Assembly: GCA_020161295.1 (NCBI GenBank)
Contig: JAIUOA010000002.1
Location: 310,001 to 374,000, forward strand
Direction of reading: 5' to 3'
Length of the DNA: 64,000 nucleotides
Source: Bacillota bacterium
GTDB taxonomy: Bacteria; Bacillota; Clostridia; Peptostreptococcales; Acidaminobacteraceae
Shown: positions 8,357 to 18,264 of the stretch, piece after piece
Layout of the letters: every line of letters begins with the position of its first letter
Position numbering within the stretch: the stretch's first letter is position 1
The notes under the pieces: model-generated
Told to the model about the DNA's origin: nothing
Databases searched by the model: none
Seen by the model: the letters and a program-made list of their open reading frames with translations, nothing else
Position numbers and translations under genes: made by a program

Positions 8357-9916
8357 TTATGGTGTGGTTGATTCTTCAGCGAGTTTAAATGCATAGGTTT
8401 CTGTGAACGGTTCACTCCAATTTCCCTCTTTATCTTGAACTTTTAGGATGATTTTGTATTGTCCTTCAGTGTCAAACACCGGGAACAAGTTTTCGTCTTC
8501 AAATGTTTGGACTAAGGTGTCGTTATAATAGATTTCCCAAAGGTAGTTATCTATACGTTTTTCACCAGTGGAGGTGTTCATAAAAGCGACGCGATTATCG
8601 TGTAAAGGTTCGATCGTAAAGCTAGCTGCAACGGGTTCCCCGGGGAAAATGGCTTTGATGATAAAGACCCCACTTATGATTACGATAATAACAGAAGCCA
8701 ATATCAACGCCCATTTAAGCCATGGTAGTCTAGGTGCGTCTTCCAGCTCACCATCTGATTCGAATAACGAATCAAAGGGGTCATCCAAATAATCTTCTTC
8801 GTCAATAATACGTTGTTTGTTTGATTTTGGAAGTGATTCGGGAAGCTCCTTTTCTTCTTCAAAGATGGCTTTAAAGGACTTGGTATCAGAGGTGCTCGTC
8901 ACATTAATCGAGGGTATGTCCTCGGCGACAGCTTGTTTAGCACCCGTTAATTCTACAGGTATATCCACGGGTTTATCAAATGGTGTATCAAATGGAATAT
9001 CGAATGGAATTTCAACCTGGCCTTCCTCATCTAAGAACTTCTCAGCTTCAACTTCCGCTTGATCTTCTTTGGCTCCGATAAGGCCAATTTCCTCTTCGGC
9101 GTCTAAAGCTTCAGGCTTTTGCGGGGCAACATCATCGATGCTTTCCTTTAAGAGCTCAGCCAACTCTTTTTGAAGGTCGTCATGTGGAATAGGCGGTACG
9201 AAAAGAGGCTCAACCGTTGGCTTAGCAATCGGTGCTTTAATCGGTGGACCAGCTTCTAAATCATTGATGATGATATTGTACTCGACATTAATTTCCTCAA
9301 ATGCTTCAGGTCTTTCATAGATGAACACATCTTTAAAATGACTTTTTAATTCATGTAAGGAGGTGTAATGATGATTACCGATGAGCAGGTTATCGATAAA
9401 CTGGCTATGGAACCCTTCGGCATCCGCTAGGATTAAGTTGAGGGTCTTTCCCAGTTGCTTAAAGACATCCCTTGAATGGTAAATCTTCTGAGCGGAATAA
9501 TCAATAAGCTCTCGGATCGACAAACCGTCATCTGACACCAGGAGCTGTTCATCGTCAACCAGTTGAATTTTGATGGCATTTGGAAAGTCGTCATATTTTT
9601 CTACGAGTTTAAGGTATTCATAAGCAACCTGAACACAATCATCATAAGAGAGTTCCGTTTTTGATAGGAATTTTTTTAATGATTTTCCAGTTTGCTGTCT
9701 TAGAATTAAATGAAGCTTGCCGTCGTCATCTATCAACGATAGAAAATGATGCAAGTGGGTTGATAACAAGTGTTTAGTTGCAACTGCTATCTTTTCTGGA
9801 TCAAAAAAAGTGATGAAAAAAACATCCGTTTGATCAGCGTCATAGACAGCTTTGGAAAAACAGAGGTCGTCATCTTCATATAAGAGCTTCCACGACTTAA
9901 ATTGCTTAAGGTTCAT
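8357..9916 (-). CDS. Single-pass membrane protein, possible pseudokinase-like N-terminus and extracellular PKD-like domain
   Basis: 519 residues, not recognised as a named family. The N-terminal 230 residues are cytoplasmic by topology and alternate strands and helices in a way that recalls a degenerate protein-kinase lobe, but no kinase catalytic motif is present. An acidic, proline-rich linker with a short PFDxPFD-type repeat follows (about 250-400). One transmembrane helix at about 404-426 is preceded by PWLKW. The C-terminal 85 residues look like a PKD/Ig-type beta-sandwich (FxNTSTGEKRIDNYLWEI, then KVQDKEGNWSE). Start is set by GGAGGG 4 bases before ATG. It heads an operon with the TtcA-like gene. 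Function unknown; a sensor or scaffold at the envelope is a guess. Confidence 0.6.
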   Translation of the reverse strand: MNLKQFKSWKLLYEDDDLCFSKAVYDADQTDVFFITFFDPEKIAVATKHLLSTHLHHFLSLIDDDGKLHLILRQQTGKSLKKFLSKTELSYDDCVQVAYEYLKLVEKYDDFPNAIKIQLVDDEQLLVSDDGLSIRELIDYSAQKIYHSRDVFKQLGKTLNLILADAEGFHSQFIDNLLIGNHHYTSLHELKSHFKDVFIYERPEAFEEINVEYNIIINDLEAGPPIKAPIAKPTVEPLFVPPIPHDDLQKELAELLKESIDDVAPQKPEALDAEEEIGLIGAKEDQAEVEAEKFLDEEGQVEIPFDIPFDTPFDKPVDIPVELTGAKQAVAEDIPSINVTSTSDTKSFKAIFEEEKELPESLPKSNKQRIIDEEDYLDDPFDSLFESDGELEDAPRLPWLKWALILASVIIVIISGVFIIKAIFPGEPVAASFTIEPLHDNRVAFMNTSTGEKRIDNYLWEIYYNDTLVQTFEDENLFPVFDTEGQYKIILKVQDKEGNWSEPFTETYAFKLAEESTTP

Positions 9917-10015
9917 ATGTCCCTCCAGGTCCGTTCAGTAATTCCATTTTAACATAATCAGATGGCTTAATGCACCTAATTCTACAATATGCTGGAGTGT
10001 TTGTCTAGGTTGTAA

Positions 10016-10021
10016 TATAAT
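10016..10021 (+). promoter_or_regulatory. Probable -10 of the yhaO-yhaN-like operon
   Basis: TATAAT 37 bases before the chosen start of the exonuclease gene. No convincing -35 was found at the normal distance. The site lies in the 141-base divergent gap with the PKD membrane protein gene. Confidence 0.4.
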
Positions 10022-10057
10022 GAAATGGTGATAAAATGCGGTTTTAGGAGCCTAATG

Positions 10058-11275
10058 ATGAAATTTTTACACCTATCGGACATCCACATTAATGCGCCTT
10101 TTGCGAGTAGAGATGAAAAAATTCGCAATAACCTCAAAAACAGTTTGTGGGAGTCTTTTGAACGTGCCATTAACTTTGCATTATCAGAACAACTTGAAGC
10201 GGTAATCTTTGCGGGTGATTTTTTTGATCATCATCGAATCTCCTTTTTAGAAGAGAATCAAGTCGCCCAAAATTTCAATCAACTTTTAAATGCAGGAATT
10301 AAAATAATAGTTGTTTCCGGGAATCATGATCCCATGGACACCATTAAACTCATTAATCGGTTTAAGAAACATCCGAATTTCATTCTTTTTGAAGGGGATG
10401 AAATCGGAATTCGTAAGCTCAAATCTCGAAATGGAGAGAACTATACAGTTGTTGGGGTTGGACATAAATCTAAAAATGAGCAGCGTAATTTGATTTCTGA
10501 GTTTCCACTTAAATCGGATGATCAGATATGGATTGGGGTTGCACATGCGAGTGTACCTACTGCCAGCAGCACGCCAGAAAAAGGCCACTACATGGCGACA
10601 CCTCTTCGGGTGATCGAACAACTGAATTATGATTATTTTGCACTTGGGCATATCCATATCCGTCAAAAACTCACAAATCGGATTGCGTATTCAGGAAATA
10701 TTCAAGGGTTAAGCATTAAAGAAACCGGTGCCAGGGGCGGCTTTATCGTAGATATTTTCGAAGGGCATACCCAATTGACGCCTATTAATTTTAGTGGGAT
10801 AGATTTTCACGTCATTACTGTGAATATTGATGAGACCGTCGATCAGTTACCGCTGTTTCAAGAACTTTTGCGCGATAAAGTGTCTGAAGGCATAGGTAAG
10901 AATGATAAACCAGCAAATCGTTTGATCTATAGAATTGAACTAACCGGTCGCTCACCATTAAAACATGCACTTCAAAACGAGGAAAATCTAAGCTTTATCG
11001 GTGAATGGATTAAAGAACAGACGGGTTTGTTAGCAGTGGAAATCGTAAATAGTGGTGTAAAAAACTTGGAGAATCCAGAAAAATTCATTAACGAAAATAC
11101 GGTTTTGGCGGAAGTATTAAAGAGTATTCAACAAATTGAAAACGATGTTATTTTAAAAGACCGATTAAATGCATTAAAAATGATACAAGATCCCGTTTCG
11201 CTTGCCATTAAAATTAAGGACGCTCTAATGGATGAAGCCGTTGAGCGCATGGTGAAGTCAAAAGATGAAAATTAA
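10058..11275 (+). CDS. SbcD/Mre11-like DNA exonuclease (YhaO type)
   Basis: A calcineurin-like metallophosphoesterase of about 405 residues, homologous to SbcD/Mre11 and to Bacillus YhaO. All metal-site motifs are present in order: LSDIHI near the N-terminus, GDFFD, GNHD, and GHIH. The partner ATPase gene follows with an 11-base overlap, as in sbcDC and yhaON pairs. An upstream ATG at 10025 would add 11 unconserved residues; TAGGAG (10045-10050) instead points to ATG 10055 or 10058. Predicted role: processing of DNA ends or hairpins together with the coiled-coil ATPase. Family assignment firm, exact activity inferred. Confidence 0.88.
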   Translation: MKFLHLSDIHINAPFASRDEKIRNNLKNSLWESFERAINFALSEQLEAVIFAGDFFDHHRISFLEENQVAQNFNQLLNAGIKIIVVSGNHDPMDTIKLINRFKKHPNFILFEGDEIGIRKLKSRNGENYTVVGVGHKSKNEQRNLISEFPLKSDDQIWIGVAHASVPTASSTPEKGHYMATPLRVIEQLNYDYFALGHIHIRQKLTNRIAYSGNIQGLSIKETGARGGFIVDIFEGHTQLTPINFSGIDFHVITVNIDETVDQLPLFQELLRDKVSEGIGKNDKPANRLIYRIELTGRSPLKHALQNEENLSFIGEWIKEQTGLLAVEIVNSGVKNLENPEKFINENTVLAEVLKSIQQIENDVILKDRLNALKMIQDPVSLAIKIKDALMDEAVERMVKSKDEN

Positions 11276-13832
11276 TAGAATTAGATTTGCCCCTTATGGA
11301 AAATTTGAAGATTTCAGCCTGTCATTTTCTCCTAATTTAAATGTTGTCTATGGAAAAAATGAGGCCGGTAAGAGCACCCTTTATGATGGGATTCTCACTT
11401 TATTATATGGTTTCTCCCCTGTGAATAAAGATAAACACCCATACACCTCATGGCAATCAGGTGGATTACAATTATTTTCAGAGATCGAAGCAAACGGGGA
11501 ACTTTTTTCAGTTGAAAGAAGTCTAAAAAGCACACCAAGGTTTAATTTCGTCAATCATCAATCAAATACAAGCTTATCGGGTCGTAACGAGTCGATTTTT
11601 ACAACCTACAACATCAGCCGAGATTTGTATAAAGCCGTCTTTCATCTGACCTCAGAAGATTTAAATGCACTAGAAAAGCTCTCATGGTCGCAAATTCAAG
11701 ATAAATTGTTGTTTTCTGAAGGCAACGATTATTTGAAGCCCACAAATGAGGTGTTAGAACAAATTGAGTCTGATATTCGTAGCATTTGGCGTGATGATAA
11801 AAAAGGCAGTCCTAAAATTTCAGGGTTGAATACATCCCTCGCCGCCTTAGGTGAGCAGATGGGCGACGCGCTGAAGCGTTTTGAACGGGAACTGGAAATC
11901 GTCGAACGTCAAATCCAGCTTGAGAAAGAGCTAGAATCAGCTCGAAGCACACGGCATCGCTCAGAAATAGCCCTTAAAAAGGAACGCCCTATTAGAGAAC
12001 TGCAAAATCGTCTAGAAGAAGTTGGCAGGGCTTATACGAACAAATCGGTGTTTTTATCCTTGCCACTTGACCTTTTGGAGAGGCGGGAAATGCTCCTTAG
12101 GAAGATTGACGAGTTGACTGAAAAGATGAATCAGAGAAATGCTTATAAAGAACAACTACTCTCTGAGCGGATTAGACTGACCGTTACTGAAGAAGAGTGT
12201 TTGCCATTCTTGACACACTATGAGGTGTTGAAAATGACACTTAATCAGCTTGAAGTAGTTGAAAGAGAAGAACATGCCCTTTTTGATGAGTCGCTTGCTA
12301 TTAAAGATAAGATCGATGCTTGGATACGATTGCTTTTCGATCGTGCATTAACGGATGTTGAAGTAGAATCACTACACCACATGCAGGTAATTGAGCTGAT
12401 GCCACTGGTATCAAAGGTAATCGAGTATAAGCAATCAAATGAGAAAATCCTAAGCAGGCAAATGAAACAGGTGAAATCTAAGCGCATTCATGCAAGTGTT
12501 TTAGTGGTGATCGGGTTCCTATTATTCGGTGGTGGATTTTATATGGCATTTCTCAGTTGGATTGGTGTGTTTTGTATCGGTTACGGAGTAGCGGAGTTAA
12601 TAAGGATTAAGCAATATCGAGAGGAAGACCTAATAGACACACGTGACCTAGAAAACAGGATTCAAGGGCTAGTAGGTAATCTTAAAATGCCGGAACACAT
12701 CTTTGAAATCGAGAATCCGCGTTTTTTTTCGAAGCTTGAACAGTTGGTTTCTCTGTATTTTGATGAGCAAAAAAACCATATTGCATTGATGCGATGTGTT
12801 GATGAAAAGGAAAAACTCCATGGGTCGATTGAGCCGTTATTCAAACAATATGCGCTTGATAGCTCCCGTGGGATTAAACTGACGCTTCAATTCTTACTGA
12901 CCAAATTAGAACTTTTAAAAGAAAAGCTTGAGAATCAGGAGAGAATCACGGTAAAAGTTGAGGAAATGCTTGAGCTAATGGAGATGGAACAAAATGAACT
13001 CGCATCTTTAGAACAACAAAAGAATGCGTGTGAATTTGATTTATTAGCGTTAGGAGAAGGCGATTTAGAAATGGGAATTAACCGTTTTAAGGCGAATCGA
13101 TTACTTGCGCAAAAACAATCCGTCTATGAGGACGAGTTGCAGAAGGCCGTTTTGGATGCGCCTGAAGTTCAATTAGACACGCCGACTACTGTGGAATCCC
13201 TGGAAGAAGCGATTGAACAATTGTATGCCATCGAGCGCCAGTTATCGCTCGAACAGCAACGGCTCCTTAGTGAGTTAAAACAACTTCGGGAAGAAGTGGA
13301 CATAACTAGCCTACAAAGTCAAAAAATGGTTTTAGAAGGCGAAAAAATGAAGCTTCTTGAGCAGAGAGACCTTCTTTTGATTTTAAGAACCATTATCGAT
13401 TTAGCGAGCGAACGCTATCGTCAAATTCATCAGCCAGCACTCATCAACCGTGTAAGTGAGCTCCTGTCGAGGATGACAGGGGGCAAATACTCAAAAGTGC
13501 TCTTAGGGATGAATGAGGATAAAATGAACCTTCAGTTAGTTGTCGACCAAGCCGTCATCCCGGCATCTGCCGCTTTTAGTAAGGGCACGCTGCAGCAACT
13601 TTTTTTAGCATTCAGGTTGGCTGTAATTGAGGTGCTTGACCCAAACGGCCATCTACCTCTAGTGATTGATGAAGGACTGGTCAACTGGGACGATGAGCGA
13701 AGATCTACCACAGCAGCCTTGCTTTCCGACCTTAGCCAGCAAAGACAGATCATCGTATTGACCTGTCACGAAGCGTTTGCAACGAGTTTTGAAAAAAATC
13801 ATCATGCACATAGAATAACCCTTAATTTCTAA
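11265..13832 (+). CDS. SbcC/Rad50-like ATPase with central membrane hairpin (YhaN type)
   Basis: 855 residues. Walker A is GKNEAGKST (30-38) and the Walker B-like end is VIDEGLVNWDD close to the C-terminus, with long coiled coils between, as in Rad50/SbcC. Unlike SbcC, the middle carries two hydrophobic helices at about 410-445, the hallmark of the YhaN subgroup, which would tether the complex to the membrane. No zinc hook CxxC was seen. It overlaps the yhaO-like gene by 11 bases, so the two products are probably made in fixed ratio. Function in DNA repair is inferred from family; direct evidence for Bacillus YhaN is thin. Confidence 0.82.
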   Translation: MKINRIRFAPYGKFEDFSLSFSPNLNVVYGKNEAGKSTLYDGILTLLYGFSPVNKDKHPYTSWQSGGLQLFSEIEANGELFSVERSLKSTPRFNFVNHQSNTSLSGRNESIFTTYNISRDLYKAVFHLTSEDLNALEKLSWSQIQDKLLFSEGNDYLKPTNEVLEQIESDIRSIWRDDKKGSPKISGLNTSLAALGEQMGDALKRFERELEIVERQIQLEKELESARSTRHRSEIALKKERPIRELQNRLEEVGRAYTNKSVFLSLPLDLLERREMLLRKIDELTEKMNQRNAYKEQLLSERIRLTVTEEECLPFLTHYEVLKMTLNQLEVVEREEHALFDESLAIKDKIDAWIRLLFDRALTDVEVESLHHMQVIELMPLVSKVIEYKQSNEKILSRQMKQVKSKRIHASVLVVIGFLLFGGGFYMAFLSWIGVFCIGYGVAELIRIKQYREEDLIDTRDLENRIQGLVGNLKMPEHIFEIENPRFFSKLEQLVSLYFDEQKNHIALMRCVDEKEKLHGSIEPLFKQYALDSSRGIKLTLQFLLTKLELLKEKLENQERITVKVEEMLELMEMEQNELASLEQQKNACEFDLLALGEGDLEMGINRFKANRLLAQKQSVYEDELQKAVLDAPEVQLDTPTTVESLEEAIEQLYAIERQLSLEQQRLLSELKQLREEVDITSLQSQKMVLEGEKMKLLEQRDLLLILRTIIDLASERYRQIHQPALINRVSELLSRMTGGKYSKVLLGMNEDKMNLQLVVDQAVIPASAAFSKGTLQQLFLAFRLAVIEVLDPNGHLPLVIDEGLVNWDDERRSTTAALLSDLSQQRQIIVLTCHEAFATSFEKNHHAHRITLNF

Positions 13833-13923
13833 TGGAATTCTAATCATTAATTTAGGAGAATATAAAGAATAAGGCGATATGATTAAATAGGTTTAAGCGC
13901 AACATTTGAGAGGAGGTCTGTTG

Positions 13924-14769
13924 GTGACAGAAATCAATCAATTACCAGAAGTAGAGCCCGTAGAATCCATAGATCAATCTATGACGGGTTCAACCACAAA
14001 CGCCAATGCAAAAGCCATCAAGCCTGAGTGCATCATCGAGGTAAAGGACCTTCGAAAGGTTTATAAAGTGGGAACAGAACGTGTCGTCGCTTTGAATCAG
14101 ATAAACCTTTCCATTTTCAAAGGTGAAATCTGTTGCATATTAGGGACCTCGGGTTCAGGAAAATCGACGTTACTCAATATGATGGCTGGACTTGAAAAAC
14201 CGACGAAAGGTTCGATAGAAATCAAGGGTCATGCCATCGAAAAGATGACAGAGAAGCAATTGGCAGTTTTCAGACAAAAATATATCGGCTTTATATTTCA
14301 GTCTTATAACCTACTGACGGCGTTAACGGCACTCGAGAATGTGGCCATGCCACTTATTTTTAGAGGCATTTCAAAGTCAGCACGTGAAAAAATAGCAAAA
14401 AAATACCTTAAAATGGTGGGACTTGGTGAACGGATCAAGCATAAACCGAGCCAAATGAGTGGTGGACAGCAGCAAAGGGTGGGGATTGCCAGAGCCTTCG
14501 TCGGGGCACCGGACATTATCTTCGCTGACGAACCCACGGGTAATCTCGACACCAAAACGTCCATCGAGGTCATGCATATCATGTGGAAAATGGCGCGTGA
14601 AAAAAATCAGACGATCGTTATCGTTACACACGACCCTGAAGTCGCGCTCTATGCGGATAAGGTCATCCATATCCGGGATGGTGATATACAAAGTATCGAG
14701 GTGCGTAGCTTAGATGATGTTTATGAAAAGTATATTAAACCATACGAAGAAAATTATGTTCAAATATGA
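13924..14769 (+). CDS. ABC transporter ATP-binding protein, MacB/LolD type
   Basis: 281 residues. Walker [10 protein letters not shown], signature MSGGQQQRV and Walker B FADEP are all intact, with the GNLD that follows Walker B in LolD/MacB ATPases. An acidic N-terminal extension of about 40 residues precedes the ATPase core and is unusual. The start is set by AGGAGG at 13911-13916: GTG 13924 lies 7 bases downstream, while an earlier TTG at 13906 overlaps the ribosome binding site and is unlikely. First gene of a three-gene operon with the secreted protein and the permease; energises the permease from the cytoplasmic face. Confidence 0.9.
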   Translation: MTEINQLPEVEPVESIDQSMTGSTTNANAKAIKPECIIEVKDLRKVYKVGTERVVALNQINLSIFKGEICCILGTSGSGKSTLLNMMAGLEKPTKGSIEIKGHAIEKMTEKQLAVFRQKYIGFIFQSYNLLTALTALENVAMPLIFRGISKSAREKIAKKYLKMVGLGERIKHKPSQMSGGQQQRVGIARAFVGAPDIIFADEPTGNLDTKTSIEVMHIMWKMAREKNQTIVIVTHDPEVALYADKVIHIRDGDIQSIEVRSLDDVYEKYIKPYEENYVQI

Positions 14770-14784
14770 TCAAAGGGGATAATT

Positions 14785-16824
14785 ATGAAAAAGCTTAAAA
14801 AACGCATATTTCCAATCATCATGATAATGGCAATCCTTCTTAATGGATTCAGCTTTGGCCTAGCGGATCCGTATAAACCGGTTCTAGGGGTTGTCGCTGA
14901 CGAAGAGCTTCAAATCGTCAAAGCAGGTGAAAAATCAGAATATAGAGTAAAGATTAAAAATGCAGGCTATGTGGTGGCACAGAGTATCCGCGTAACGCTT
15001 CAGGGAACGCATCCATTTAGAAGTGATATCGCAAACTTATCTCAAACGACCTCATACCTTAATCCAAATGATACAAAAGAGTTCGTTTTCAACGTGACCA
15101 CCAGCCCTATCGCTGAATCGAAGATTTATGAGTTCAGTGTGTTAATCGAGTATAGCAATTTCGAAGAAACCTCGTATACTTCAACAGAAAAAGTCTATGT
15201 GAAGGTGTCAAACGATAATATTGAACCCCTATTAGGTGTCTATTCTTTTCAAACGGGTTTAGATGAACTCGTGGCAAATACGCCAGATTCCCTGGTACTA
15301 AAAATCAGAAACTCTGGAACGATTTCTGCGAAAGATATTCGCATCACGATTTCAGGATTCTCGAATCAAGGGGTAATCCTTTATAAGGATGTGGACACGA
15401 AAACCCTTAAAGAACTGAAGTCCAAGGCTACTGAAAACATATTCTTCAACATCATACCAGGGAATGACGCCGTTAAAGGAACCTTCCCGCTTAATGTGAA
15501 AATCACCTATATCGACGATGTGGGAACCCAGTATACTAAAGAATCGGTTGCATATGTGAAGCTGGCTGGTAAAGATGCTGTTTCAGCGACACTTGCAATC
15601 TACGATGTGAAAGCACCTGTCAGTGTTAAAGCCGGTGAAAACTATGAAGTGACATTCACTGCAAAGAACGAGGGCAACACAACTATTGGAACAGCTGATT
15701 TAACCTATGATTATCCAGAAATGTTCATCGCGAAGTCCGCTTCTAAGGTCGTGCTCAAGAATTTAGCCCCTGGTGCTTCTCAAACGGTCACCTTTAAAAT
15801 GATGGCAAAGGCAGACACACCCACTGAAAATTATCACACCTATATCAAAGCCACCTATGTGCCAGTGGGGGGATCCTCAGAAACTGCGGATACCATTCAA
15901 GAATATGTGGGCATCTATGTGGAGGGAACCACTGAAGACGCGGGTAGCAAGCCTAAACTTATCATCGACAACTACGAGTACGGTGGGGATTATGCTTTTG
16001 CTGGCCAGGATTATCCGCTGACACTTTTCATTAAAAACACCAGCAGCTCAGAAGGAACTAAGAACATTAAGGTGACGTTAACCAGTGAAGATAATGTCTT
16101 TACACCCGTTGACTCTTCGAGCTCGTTCTTTATCGCTTCCATCGGACCGGGTCAGGTTTATGAACACACGATTTATTTGAAGACGAAAATTGACGCCAGT
16201 GTAAAGATCTACACAATCACTGCAAAAATGCAATATGAAGACAGTGAAGGTAATGCTTACGATGCGAACAAAACGCCTTATGAAGAGAGTGAAGTGTTAA
16301 GCGTCGCTGTTGCGCAACCTGTAAGACTTGAAACGGCTGATATTATCGTCCCATTTGAAATTTATTCAGGACAACCGTTCTATATAGAGCAAGAGTTTTA
16401 TAATATGGGTAAATCCACCATGTATAACATGATGGTAAAACTGGAAGGCGTCGAAACGAACGAAGGCAGTTATTTCGTAGGCAATTTTGAGGCAGGCAAG
16501 AGTGAGTACTTCTCAGCTCAAGCGTTTGCCTATGAGGTCGGATCCTTTGAGGGAAAACTGGTTTATACCTTCGAAGATGCGCTCGGTACCGTATCAACGT
16601 TAGAAAAGCCGTTCTCTTATACCGTTATGGAAATGCCGGTGGTGGATCCAGGTGATGGTGGCTTCCCTGTGGATCCAGGTTTACCAGTTGAGGAAGAGAA
16701 GGGCATCGAGCCTTGGAAAATAGCTATTGCAGCAGGTGCTGTTCTCCTTGTGGCAGGTTTTATCTTTAGAAAAATTCGCAAAGCGAAAAAACTTAAGAAA
16801 GAATTGGAGGAATTAGATGAATAG
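14785..16824 (+). CDS. Large secreted, C-terminally anchored protein with CARDB-like repeats
   Basis: 679 residues. A signal peptide spans about 1-28 (KKLKKR, hydrophobic stretch, cut near GLA). The body consists of about four or five beta-sandwich repeats of 110-130 residues, each with phrases such as 'IKNAGYVVAQSIRVTL' and 'IRNSGTISAKDIRITI', typical of CARDB/COG1361 S-layer-like modules. A proline-glycine stretch precedes one transmembrane helix (about 650-668) and a basic cytoplasmic tail. It sits between the ABC ATPase (15-base gap) and permease (8-base overlap), so it probably works as the extracytoplasmic part of that transporter. Its ligand is unknown. Confidence 0.75.
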   Translation: MKKLKKRIFPIIMIMAILLNGFSFGLADPYKPVLGVVADEELQIVKAGEKSEYRVKIKNAGYVVAQSIRVTLQGTHPFRSDIANLSQTTSYLNPNDTKEFVFNVTTSPIAESKIYEFSVLIEYSNFEETSYTSTEKVYVKVSNDNIEPLLGVYSFQTGLDELVANTPDSLVLKIRNSGTISAKDIRITISGFSNQGVILYKDVDTKTLKELKSKATENIFFNIIPGNDAVKGTFPLNVKITYIDDVGTQYTKESVAYVKLAGKDAVSATLAIYDVKAPVSVKAGENYEVTFTAKNEGNTTIGTADLTYDYPEMFIAKSASKVVLKNLAPGASQTVTFKMMAKADTPTENYHTYIKATYVPVGGSSETADTIQEYVGIYVEGTTEDAGSKPKLIIDNYEYGGDYAFAGQDYPLTLFIKNTSSSEGTKNIKVTLTSEDNVFTPVDSSSSFFIASIGPGQVYEHTIYLKTKIDASVKIYTITAKMQYEDSEGNAYDANKTPYEESEVLSVAVAQPVRLETADIIVPFEIYSGQPFYIEQEFYNMGKSTMYNMMVKLEGVETNEGSYFVGNFEAGKSEYFSAQAFAYEVGSFEGKLVYTFEDALGTVSTLEKPFSYTVMEMPVVDPGDGGFPVDPGLPVEEEKGIEPWKIAIAAGAVLLVAGFIFRKIRKAKKLKKELEELDE

Positions 16825-18166
16825 TCTTGATCTGGCTTCCATGGGATTGAAAAATCTCTTTAGAAGAAAAGCTAGAACCATCTTGACTGTTCTTGGGGTC
16901 ATCATCGGCACGGCGGCAATCGTGGTCATGGTGTCCTTGGGCCTCGGTATGAATAAAGCCTTTGAGCAACAATTGCAGGAGTATGGCAGTTTGACCATGA
17001 TCGACATCTATGCGAACATGTACATGGGCGAAGGACCCGTTTCTGGAGGCTCAACAGAAGGTCAAGTGTATTTGGATGACGATACCATCGCCACCATCGA
17101 AGCGATGGAAAACGTAGAGTTCGTCATCGGTTTCAAGCGTTTCGATTCAAAGATTTACGCTGGAAAGTACGAAAGCTATACCAGCATAAAAGCGGTGGAT
17201 TTCGATAAACTGGCGCTTATGGACATTAAGCTCAGCGAAGGGGTTATGCCGACTAAAGAGGGGAAAAATGAAGTACTCATGGGTTTCTACTCAAAGCAGA
17301 ACTTCTATGATCCGAAATCGAGAAACCCATATGCGAACCCACCCGTTATCGATGTGTTCAACACGAAACTAGAGATGCTGCCGACCTCACAGTATTATGA
17401 GGGCAGACGTCCGAAGGGATTCGTCCTCACACCTACAGGTATTACCTCGGAACTCGACTATGCCTATTCATGGGACGTTTTCATGGATTACGATACGTTC
17501 GTAGAGCTCAAAAAGGACTTCGACCGTAAGAATCCCCCACAGGATGGTAACAACGGTAATGGTGGCAATGTAAACGGCGGCAAAGGCAATTCCGGAAATA
17601 CAAAAGAAAACAAGTACGACGAGATGAAGGTTAGCGTCACGGACATAAAATACGTCCAAGAGGTTCAGGAGCAAATCAAGGCCTTAGGCTATGAAGCTTA
17701 CAGCTTGACCGATGCACTGGAGAACATGAAAAAGACATCTGGCTTGATTCAAGCGATTTTGGGTGGCATCGGTGCCGTATCGCTATTCGTCGCAGCCATC
17801 GGCATCACGAACACCATGGTCATGTCCATTTATGAGCGCACGAAGGAAATCGGCGTTATGAAGGTCATCGGCGCACAGCTGAAGGACATCAAGCGACTCT
17901 TCCTGTTTGAGGCAGCCATGATCGGACTGTTTGGAGGGGTGCTCGGTATCGGCATCAGTTATGGGATTTCAGCCATTATCAACACCGTGCTTTCGGGGAT
18001 GAATGGCGATACGGGCTACTATGGTCCGCAGCTGCTTTCAGACATCCCTGCATGGCTGGCGATTTCAGGGATGAGTTTCTCAACCGTCATCGGTTTGATC
18101 GCCGGGTATTATCCAGCGGTGCGTGCAACTAAGCTCAGCGCACTTGAAGCGATTCGCACGGAATAA
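16817..18166 (+). CDS. MacB/FtsX-family ABC transporter permease
   Basis: 449 residues with MacB architecture: transmembrane helix near 20-42, a periplasmic-type core domain of about 240 residues, then three C-terminal helices (about 308-330, 360-385, 405-430). The FtsX signature region IYERTKEIGVMKVIGA is clear. An Asn/Gly-rich low-complexity insert (about residues 236-265) lies in the extracellular domain and is not normal for the family. Such permeases usually act by mechanotransmission on outer-surface substrates rather than as classic importers. Overlaps the upstream gene by 8 bases and ends with a good terminator, closing the operon. Confidence 0.87.
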   Translation: MNSLDLASMGLKNLFRRKARTILTVLGVIIGTAAIVVMVSLGLGMNKAFEQQLQEYGSLTMIDIYANMYMGEGPVSGGSTEGQVYLDDDTIATIEAMENVEFVIGFKRFDSKIYAGKYESYTSIKAVDFDKLALMDIKLSEGVMPTKEGKNEVLMGFYSKQNFYDPKSRNPYANPPVIDVFNTKLEMLPTSQYYEGRRPKGFVLTPTGITSELDYAYSWDVFMDYDTFVELKKDFDRKNPPQDGNNGNGGNVNGGKGNSGNTKENKYDEMKVSVTDIKYVQEVQEQIKALGYEAYSLTDALENMKKTSGLIQAILGGIGAVSLFVAAIGITNTMVMSIYERTKEIGVMKVIGAQLKDIKRLFLFEAAMIGLFGGVLGIGISYGISAIINTVLSGMNGDTGYYGPQLLSDIPAWLAISGMSFSTVIGLIAGYYPAVRATKLSALEAIRTE

Positions 18167-18182
18167 GTGACAACCATAAAGA

Positions 18183-18218
18183 AGACTGTAGAAATTATTT
18201 TCTATAGTCTCTTTTTTT
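18183..18218 (+). terminator. Terminator of the ABC transporter operon
   Basis: A 12-bp stem (18183-18194 with 18199-18210, one G-U pair) and a run of seven T at 18212-18218. Confidence 0.9.
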
Positions 18219-18264
18219 CTTCTGTATACGAAGGAATTCGGTTATACTATTACTGGAGGTGCTT

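Noticed and set aside
8568..9062. Two plus-strand frames opposite the PKD membrane protein gene
   Set aside because: Serine-rich products mirror the acidic linker of the real minus-strand gene; no start signals.
10025..10057. Upstream ATG for the SbcD-like gene
   Set aside because: It lacks a ribosome binding site and adds 11 unconserved residues; TAGGAG points to the ATG pair at 10055/10058.
10286..10666. 126-codon minus-strand frame
   Set aside because: Fully inside the exonuclease gene, whose metal-site motifs prove the plus strand is coding.
13906..13923. TTG start for the ABC ATPase gene
   Set aside because: It lies in front of and overlaps the AGGAGG site that serves GTG 13924.
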